A DNA stretch of 64,000 nucleotides, taken from Porifericola rhodea (GTDB taxonomy: Bacteria; Bacteroidota; Bacteroidia; Cytophagales; Cyclobacteriaceae). The stretch covers positions 2,930,501 to 2,994,500 of the forward strand of contig NZ_CP119421.1 in NCBI RefSeq assembly GCF_030506305.1, written 5' to 3'. The translations under genes were made by a program, and so were the position numbers. Positions 59,464 to 64,000 of the stretch are shown piece after piece (the first letter of the stretch is position 1; each line of letters begins with the position of its first letter). The notes under the pieces are model-generated. The model was not told the DNA's origin and did no database searches. It saw only the letters and a list, made by a program, of their open reading frames with translations.

Positions 59464-60309
59464 TTATGATGATGTAGTATGTTCTTTAAAAATAATAAGG
59501 TCAGTATCTCCCTGCTCACTGTTATGCATACGTGCCTGATAATACACCTTGGAGTAAGGTGCTATGCTGCGGGTAAGCCACACATTGCCACCTACCACAG
59601 AGTGGTGCCCGATGACCGTATTGCCTCCCAGTATGGTAGCTCCAGAGTATACTACTACATGATCTTCTATACTAGGGTGGCGTTTGGTTTTAGCATCCTC
59701 TTTGCTGACGCTCAATGCGCCTAGTGTTACTCCCTGGTATAGCTTTACATAATCGCCAATTACAGTAGTCTCTCCGATTACTACGCCAGTACCATGGTCT
59801 ATGCAAAAGTGCTCTCCTATGGTAGCGTGAGGGTGTATGTCAATACTGGTTTTGCTATGTGCATGCTCTGTAATCAGGCGCGGGATACTTTTGACACCCA
59901 GCGCAGACAATTTGTTGGCAATCCGATAAGCTGCAATAGCATAAAAGCCTGGATAGGTACGGATGATCTCGTCGCGACTCTGTGCCGCAGGATCGCCAGC
60001 AAACATAGCCTCTATGTCTTTTAGCAGCTTTTCGTATAGCTCAGGCACCGCCTGAAAGAAAGCATTAGCTATTTCATCAGCATTATGATTGTTATTTACC
60101 AGATTGCTATACAGTATCTTGCCCATGTCAAGCTTGGCGGAACGAATTCGCTCCTGAAAATCGCCTAACGAGCCTACATTTTCGTGGGCAAAGGGAGGAA
60201 ATAGTATTCCCATCAGCTCTTCAAAAAAAGTAATAATCGCTTTAGAAGAAGGGCATTTGATGCACTCCTGATGAGAATGATAAAGTTTGTTAATAAAAGA
60301 AGAATCCAT
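59464..60309 (-). CDS. cysE: serine O-acetyltransferase
   Basis: The enzyme makes O-acetylserine from serine and acetyl-CoA, the step before the cysM product. The 281-residue protein has an N-terminal helical domain (to about residue 150). A left-handed beta-helix of hexapeptide repeats follows, with the active-site strands IDIHPHATIGEHFCIDHGTG, VVIGETTVIGDYVKLYQGVT, LGALSVSKEDAKTKRHPSIE and VVYSGATILGGNTVIGHHSV. The His in IDHGTG and the HPSIED segment are as in the family. The N-terminal part is longer than in compact plant-type enzymes but normal for Bacteroidota. It starts the operon and is six bases from cysM. Confidence 0.95.
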   Translation of the reverse strand: MDSSFINKLYHSHQECIKCPSSKAIITFFEELMGILFPPFAHENVGSLGDFQERIRSAKLDMGKILYSNLVNNNHNADEIANAFFQAVPELYEKLLKDIEAMFAGDPAAQSRDEIIRTYPGFYAIAAYRIANKLSALGVKSIPRLITEHAHSKTSIDIHPHATIGEHFCIDHGTGVVIGETTVIGDYVKLYQGVTLGALSVSKEDAKTKRHPSIEDHVVVYSGATILGGNTVIGHHSVVGGNVWLTRSIAPYSKVYYQARMHNSEQGDTDLIIFKEHTTSS

Positions 60310-60426
60310 AACGCTGTGTAAAATGAAATAGCTCGCCTTGTCACTCTAATTACGGCCTCAGTACTTAAAAAGTTTGTAGAATTGCCGTATTCCGCAGTGA
60401 GCCCCTTTTGGGCCATGCATATTGGC

Positions 60427-61650
60427 TTAGTCTACCAGGGCCTGATATACCAATTGTTGAAACTTTTTATTATAAAAGTTGGTGTAGGGTGCAAATTGCA
60501 TCATTAGTATGGCTACCATATCTTCTTCAGGATCTACAAAGAAGTAGGTATTGTATGCACCAGACCAGCCAAAAGTGCCCTCTGAGCCTAAAATTTTTGG
60601 ATCAGCCAAATCTGTTCTTACCGAAAAGCCCAGACCAAATCCGTAGCCGGGATCATCATACAAGTCTCCTACATGGTTGACAGTCATAAGTTCAATCGTT
60701 TTGGGGCTAAGCAGGCGATTACCTTCAAGCTCTCCTTTGTTAAGTAGCATACGGGCAAAGCGCATATAGTCTGTAGCAGTAGAAAACAGGCCATGAGTGC
60801 CTCCATAAATGGTATGACCTTCTACCGGCGTTTGCCGCTGGTTCAGGCTGAGGGTGCCATCTTGGTTCTTCTGGTGTAGCCCGGCTACACGCTCACGATT
60901 TTCTTTTTTTGTGTTGTAGCCAGTATCTTTCATTCCTAGCGGATCAAAAATGCGCTGCTGAATAAAATCGGCAGTACTCATTCCAGAAAACTTTTCTATC
61001 AGCAAAGACAGCACATCTGGCGAGGCGCTGTAGTACCATTGCTCACCCGGCTTACCTACAAGTGGGAGTTGGTGGAGTACAGCAACCCTTTCGGCGATGT
61101 TGGCATGTTGTTGCATGTACAGCGCTTCGCGGTACTGTCTGTCAAGGTCGCTGCCACCCAATCCGTGTGATAAGCCAGCAGTATGACTCAGAAGATGCCA
61201 GAGTAATATTGGCGTCTCTGCCTTTACAGTTTCACCATTTTCCTTTTGTACCTGCATATCCGCAAATTCAGGCAGGTATTTTTCCAGCGGGTCGTTCAGG
61301 TCAAAGTGGCCCTCTTCGTAGAGCATCATAAAAGCAATACTGATGATGGGCTTGGTCATAGATTGTATATAAAAGAGCTGGTCTTTTTGCATGGCTAACT
61401 GCTCTTCCAGATTGCTGTAGCCAAAGCTTTCGTGCTGTGCTATAGCGCCATTGCGCATGATCAGGCTTACAGCACCTGCCAGTTTTTTGGCTTCTATCTC
61501 CCTGTTCAGGTAATTTGATAAGTGTTGCAGCTTTTCTTCAGAGAAGCCCGCCTGCTTAGGGTTAACTTTGGGCAGCTCCTGAGCAGAAATGGAATGGCTG
61601 AAGATAAGTAATGTCCATAAGCAAAGGAGCAGTTGGTTAAGGTGCTTCAT
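60427..61650 (-). CDS. secreted serine beta-lactamase-like esterase
   Basis: The 407-residue protein has a signal peptide (LLLCLWTLLIFSHSISAQE). It belongs to the class C beta-lactamase/esterase fold: SxxK motif S97-M-T-K100 (YIQSMTKPII), a tyrosine-type motif WYYSASPDVLSLL in place of YxN, and HTAGLSHG. A late GTHGLFSTATDYMRFARMLL precedes a C-terminal GFGLGFSVRTD and TFGWSGAYNTYFFVDP. Such proteins are D-amino peptidases, esterases or transesterases more often than true beta-lactamases. YSAS instead of YxN argues against a standard penicillinase. It is a single gene with no obvious partner. Confidence 0.88.
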   Translation of the reverse strand: MKHLNQLLLCLWTLLIFSHSISAQELPKVNPKQAGFSEEKLQHLSNYLNREIEAKKLAGAVSLIMRNGAIAQHESFGYSNLEEQLAMQKDQLFYIQSMTKPIISIAFMMLYEEGHFDLNDPLEKYLPEFADMQVQKENGETVKAETPILLWHLLSHTAGLSHGLGGSDLDRQYREALYMQQHANIAERVAVLHQLPLVGKPGEQWYYSASPDVLSLLIEKFSGMSTADFIQQRIFDPLGMKDTGYNTKKENRERVAGLHQKNQDGTLSLNQRQTPVEGHTIYGGTHGLFSTATDYMRFARMLLNKGELEGNRLLSPKTIELMTVNHVGDLYDDPGYGFGLGFSVRTDLADPKILGSEGTFGWSGAYNTYFFVDPEEDMVAILMMQFAPYTNFYNKKFQQLVYQALVD

Positions 61651-62003
61651 GTTTTGGTAGTTTAGGTTTGATGAGAAAATAACAATCCAAAATAGAAAAG
61701 AATCAGCTCTAAATTACAATTAGCTTTACAAAGTGCTGAGAAAGTAGTATGAAAAGTAGCATAAAGAGAGAGGAAAAGGGTAAAGTTTTTGCATTAAGCA
61801 TTTTATAACAAAATACTATCAAATATGTGAATTTTTTATGCTGCTATTTAGTTTGTTGAATTATTGCTTAACTTTGCGGCATAATTGGAAAGAAATCAAA
61901 AATCATTCTCCGGGTCATTCCGATCTGTAACTCCATAAAATCTTAAAAAACTGATTTACAGCAGCATATCTGTTGCCGGGTGTGCTTTACGAAAAAAGTA
62001 TTT
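61651..62003. other. 353-base region between divergent genes, with a promoter element
   Basis: No gene is visible. The TAacTTTG at 61870-61877, followed by C, matches the -7 consensus for the SulP gene and would leave an approximately 120-base leader. I compared the leader with riboswitch cores I know and saw none. The rest is AT-rich, with no hairpin of note. Confidence 0.55.
61870..61877 (+). promoter_or_regulatory. -7 promoter element for the SulP gene
   Basis: TAacTTTG fits the TAnnTTTG consensus. The nearest TTTG upstream (61852-61855) is only 14 bases away, shorter than usual, so confidence is limited. The predicted leader before ATG 62004 is about 120 bases. Confidence 0.35.
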
Positions 62004-63548
62004 ATGAAGCAGTATTTTAAATTATTTGATCTAAGTCAGAAGGTAGACTATAAAACAGAAATCCTGTCAGGTTTAACAGTAGCCCTGGCGCTGATTCCCG
62101 AAGCAGTTGCCTTTTCACTAATCGCTGGCCTCTCTCCGCTTACCGGTCTGTATGCCGCCTTTATGATGGGACTGGTAACTTCAGTGCTGGGTGGGCGTCC
62201 GGGCATGATATCCGGGGCAACTGGTGCGGTAGCGGTAGTGCTTGTCAGCCTGGTAAAGTCGCATGGTGTGGAATATATTTTTGCTACCGTAATTCTGGCG
62301 GGCGCCATTCAGATGTTAGCCGGTATTTTTAAGCTGGGTAAATTTATTCGCCTGGTACCGCACTCGGTCATGTATGGCTTTGTAAACGGTCTGGCTATCG
62401 TAATTTTCCTTTCTCAGTTGGATCAGTTTAAAGTAGTAAATGCTGCCGGTGTCTTGGAGTGGATGAGCGGCAATACGCTTTATGTAATGCTTGGGTTGGT
62501 GCTGCTTACCATGCTTATCATTTGGGGCTTACCCAGACTAACCAAAGTGGTGCCTGCTTCTCTTACTGCTATTCTGGTAGTATCTGCCGTAGTAATTGGC
62601 CTGGGAGTAGATACCAAAACTGTAGGTGATATTGCCTCTATACAGGGTAGTTTTCCTCCTTTCCATATACCTGCTATCCCTTTCAATCTGGAAAGCCTGC
62701 AAATCATTTTTCCGTATGCGTTAATCGTTGCCGGTGTAGGGCTGATAGAAAGTTTGCTTACGCTTAATCTGATAGATGAAATTACGGAAACTCGTGGCAG
62801 AGGAAACAAAGAGTGTGTAGCACAGGGTGCTGCCAATATGCTTTCAGGGCTGTTTTCGGGTATGGGTGGTTGTGCGATGATCGGCCAGAGCCTGATCAAT
62901 ATCTCATCCGGCGCACGTGCCCGTTTATCAGGGATAGTAGCGGCAAGTATGCTGCTTGTGTTTATTATGTTTGGTGCCAGCCTGATTGAGCAGTTGCCAA
63001 TGGCTGCCCTTACCGGACTGATGATCATGGTTTCTATCGGTACTTTTGAGTGGGCCAGTATGCGTAGTTTTGGTAAGATGCCAGTTACTGATGTGTTGGT
63101 AATGGTTCTGGTTACTTTAGTAACAGTATTCCTTCATAACCTGGCTTTGGCAGTACTTATTGGAGTAATTATTTCGGCCCTGGTATTTGCCTGGGAAAAC
63201 GCCAAACGTATTCGCGCGCGCAAGCATGTAGATGCACAAGGAGTAAAGCATTATGAGATTTACGGTCCCCTTTTCTTTGGCTCAGTAACTACATTCAATG
63301 AAAAATTTGATGTACTTAATGATCCACAGGAAGTAGTTATTGATTTTGCGGAAAGTAGAGTAGCCGATATGTCAGGGATAGAAGCTCTCAACAAAATTAC
63401 ACAGCGCTACCGTAAGGCAGGAAAGACTCTGCATATTAAGCATCTGAGTGACGAGTGTAAAACATTGCTGAAAAATGCTGAGAAGGTTATTGATGTTAAT
63501 ATTATAGAAGAGCCTTCTTCACAAAAGATGTCGGTAAATCCGGCCTAA
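62004..63548 (+). CDS. SulP family anion transporter
   Basis: From ATG 62004 the protein is 514 residues; the frame can be extended to GTG 61980, but the family start fits MKQYFKLFDLSQKVDYKTEI. It has the SulP core of 10-14 membrane helices, with the signature GLTVALALIPEAVAFSLIAG and LTGLYAAFMMGLVTSVLGGR, then GATGAVAVVLVSLVKSHGVE, GGCAMIGQSLINISSGARAR and the conserved domain end. A STAS regulatory domain covers about residues 415-500 (YEIYGPLFFGSVTTFNEKFD, VVIDFAESRVADMSGIEALN). It probably moves sulfate, bicarbonate or a similar anion. Sulfate supply to the nearby cysteine genes is possible, but that is context only. Confidence 0.93.
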   Translation: MKQYFKLFDLSQKVDYKTEILSGLTVALALIPEAVAFSLIAGLSPLTGLYAAFMMGLVTSVLGGRPGMISGATGAVAVVLVSLVKSHGVEYIFATVILAGAIQMLAGIFKLGKFIRLVPHSVMYGFVNGLAIVIFLSQLDQFKVVNAAGVLEWMSGNTLYVMLGLVLLTMLIIWGLPRLTKVVPASLTAILVVSAVVIGLGVDTKTVGDIASIQGSFPPFHIPAIPFNLESLQIIFPYALIVAGVGLIESLLTLNLIDEITETRGRGNKECVAQGAANMLSGLFSGMGGCAMIGQSLINISSGARARLSGIVAASMLLVFIMFGASLIEQLPMAALTGLMIMVSIGTFEWASMRSFGKMPVTDVLVMVLVTLVTVFLHNLALAVLIGVIISALVFAWENAKRIRARKHVDAQGVKHYEIYGPLFFGSVTTFNEKFDVLNDPQEVVIDFAESRVADMSGIEALNKITQRYRKAGKTLHIKHLSDECKTLLKNAEKVIDVNIIEEPSSQKMSVNPA

Positions 63549-63564
63549 ACATATATAACTTTGT

Positions 63565-63595
63565 AAAGCTGCTCATTTTGAGCAGCTTTTTTTTT
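63565..63595 (+). terminator. terminator after the SulP gene
   Basis: An 11-base perfect stem AAAGCTGCTCA/TGAGCAGCTTT with a TTT loop runs into a nine-base T-tract. It lies 17 bases after the SulP stop. Confidence 0.9.
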
Positions 63596-63610
63596 GCCTT
63601 GCCTTGCCTT
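63596..63610. repeat. three tandem copies of GCCTT
   Basis: GCCTT is repeated three times in a row directly after the terminator T-tract, then GCAG. It is short and non-coding, about 86 bases before the proA start. It may be a slippage product. Confidence 0.7.
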
Positions 63611-63695
63611 GCAGTAAAAGGTTGCCAGAGCCAGCTCTTTGCTTTTAAACGTACTTTATACTTCTTCCTAAGGCGGTATTTGTTAATTTTAGGGC

Positions 63696-64000
63696 ATGAT
63701 TGCAGAAACTAATATTACCGACCACCTAAAAGCAGTGCAGGAAGCAGCTCGCAAAGCTTACCAGCTGAGCGATGCCCAGATCAATAAAGTACTGCACCAG
63801 CTTGCTGATCTGGCAGTAGAACGTACAGATGCCATACTGGAAGCCAATCAGAAAGACCTGGACCGTATGGATACCTCGGACCCAAAATACGACCGCCTTA
63901 TGCTCACCCCTGAGCGTATTGAGGCTATTGCATCTGATATACGCAATGTAGCGGGGCTGCCTGGCCCGCTAGGCAAAGTGTTGGAAGAAAAGACTCTGGA
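63696..64000 (+). CDS. proA: gamma-glutamyl phosphate reductase, 3' end cut by the window edge
   Basis: The second enzyme of proline synthesis reduces gamma-glutamyl phosphate to glutamate 5-semialdehyde. The visible 101 codons start at ATG 63696 and read MIAETNITDHLKAVQEAARK, then AYQLSDAQINKVLHQLADLA, ILEANQKDLDRMD and RLMLTPERIEAIASDIRNVA, followed by GLPGPLGKVLEE. ILEANQKDL, RLxLTxxRIxxIAxxI and LPxPxGxVLEE are the first conserved blocks of ProA. The catalytic Cys lies outside the window. It follows the SulP gene after a strong terminator, so it has its own promoter, and is separated from proB by 5.7 kb. Confidence 0.93.
   Translation, partial: MIAETNITDHLKAVQEAARKAYQLSDAQINKVLHQLADLAVERTDAILEANQKDLDRMDTSDPKYDRLMLTPERIEAIASDIRNVAGLPGPLGKVLEEKTL

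Noticed and set aside
61878-62003. SulP leader considered as a riboswitch
   Set aside because: I could not find conserved SAM, cobalamin or other riboswitch cores or a closing hairpin.
63596-63610. GCCTT triplicate considered as an attachment site or CRISPR-like repeat
   Set aside because: Only 15 bases, no spacers, no matching copy elsewhere in the window and no integrase nearby.

Overview
The window reads as a chromosomal segment of a Bacteroidota bacterium, probably a marine or soil member of the Cytophagales. The evidence is a SusC/SusD pair followed by an ASPIC/UnbV FG-GAP lipoprotein, the gliding-bacteria families DUF2911, DUF3891 and DUF4251, a LytS/LytTR pair next to a TonB-dependent barrel, few Shine-Dalgarno sequences, and several Bacteroidota-type promoters (TTG, about 18 bases, TAnnTTTG). 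I found no rRNA, tRNA, CRISPR array, insertion sequence or prophage. All family names come from reading the sequence; no database search was run.

Layout. 1-3400 holds a truncated DUF2306 membrane protein, a secreted DUF2911 protein, a two-helix membrane protein and a DUF3891 protein, with a possibly decayed small gene between them. 3726-16919 is a long same-strand block. It opens with a 1390-residue multi-span cache-domain protein carrying a degenerate NTPase-like region. An eight-gene lipid-type cluster follows: alpha/beta hydrolase with a Cys nucleophile, acetoacetate-decarboxylase-like protein, three small membrane proteins, patatin, membrane-anchored metallophosphoesterase, and a GMC oxidoreductase with a four-cysteine motif. 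Most of these genes overlap their neighbours, so they are probably co-transcribed. 16987-19936 has a small lipoprotein, a 57-residue membrane protein missed by length cut-offs, glutamate racemase (TTG start) and an AraC regulator.

20156-29923 is a nutrient-uptake locus (SusC, SusD, FG-GAP lipoprotein, L-fuconate dehydratase), divergent from the AraC gene. 29973-41582 holds an SGNH-like protein with an altered active-site block, a gamma-glutamyltransferase lipoprotein, a DUF1501 and DUF1549/DUF1553 pair with a c-type heme motif, and a divergent gluconate-2-dehydrogenase-like pair. 42058-50544 holds a PAS-LuxR regulator, a TetR-controlled RND efflux operon with two matching operator-like palindromes, a metallo-beta-lactamase-fold protein and a DoxX protein. 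50723-54231 holds a PadR module and the LytS/LytR pair. Between lytS and the TonB-type receptor at 54431 lie two identical 8-base direct repeats exactly 21 bases apart, as expected for LytTR binding sites. 56965-64000 carries housekeeping metabolism: proB (TTG start), cysM-cysE, a serine beta-lactamase-like esterase, a SulP anion transporter and the start of proA.

The most interesting parts are the 8012-16919 cluster, the 1390-residue receptor-like protein, and the regulatory sites found in raw sequence (LytTR repeats, TetR operator pair, PadR-proximal inverted repeat, DoxX-proximal palindrome, and a promoter firing into a gene-free region at 31231).
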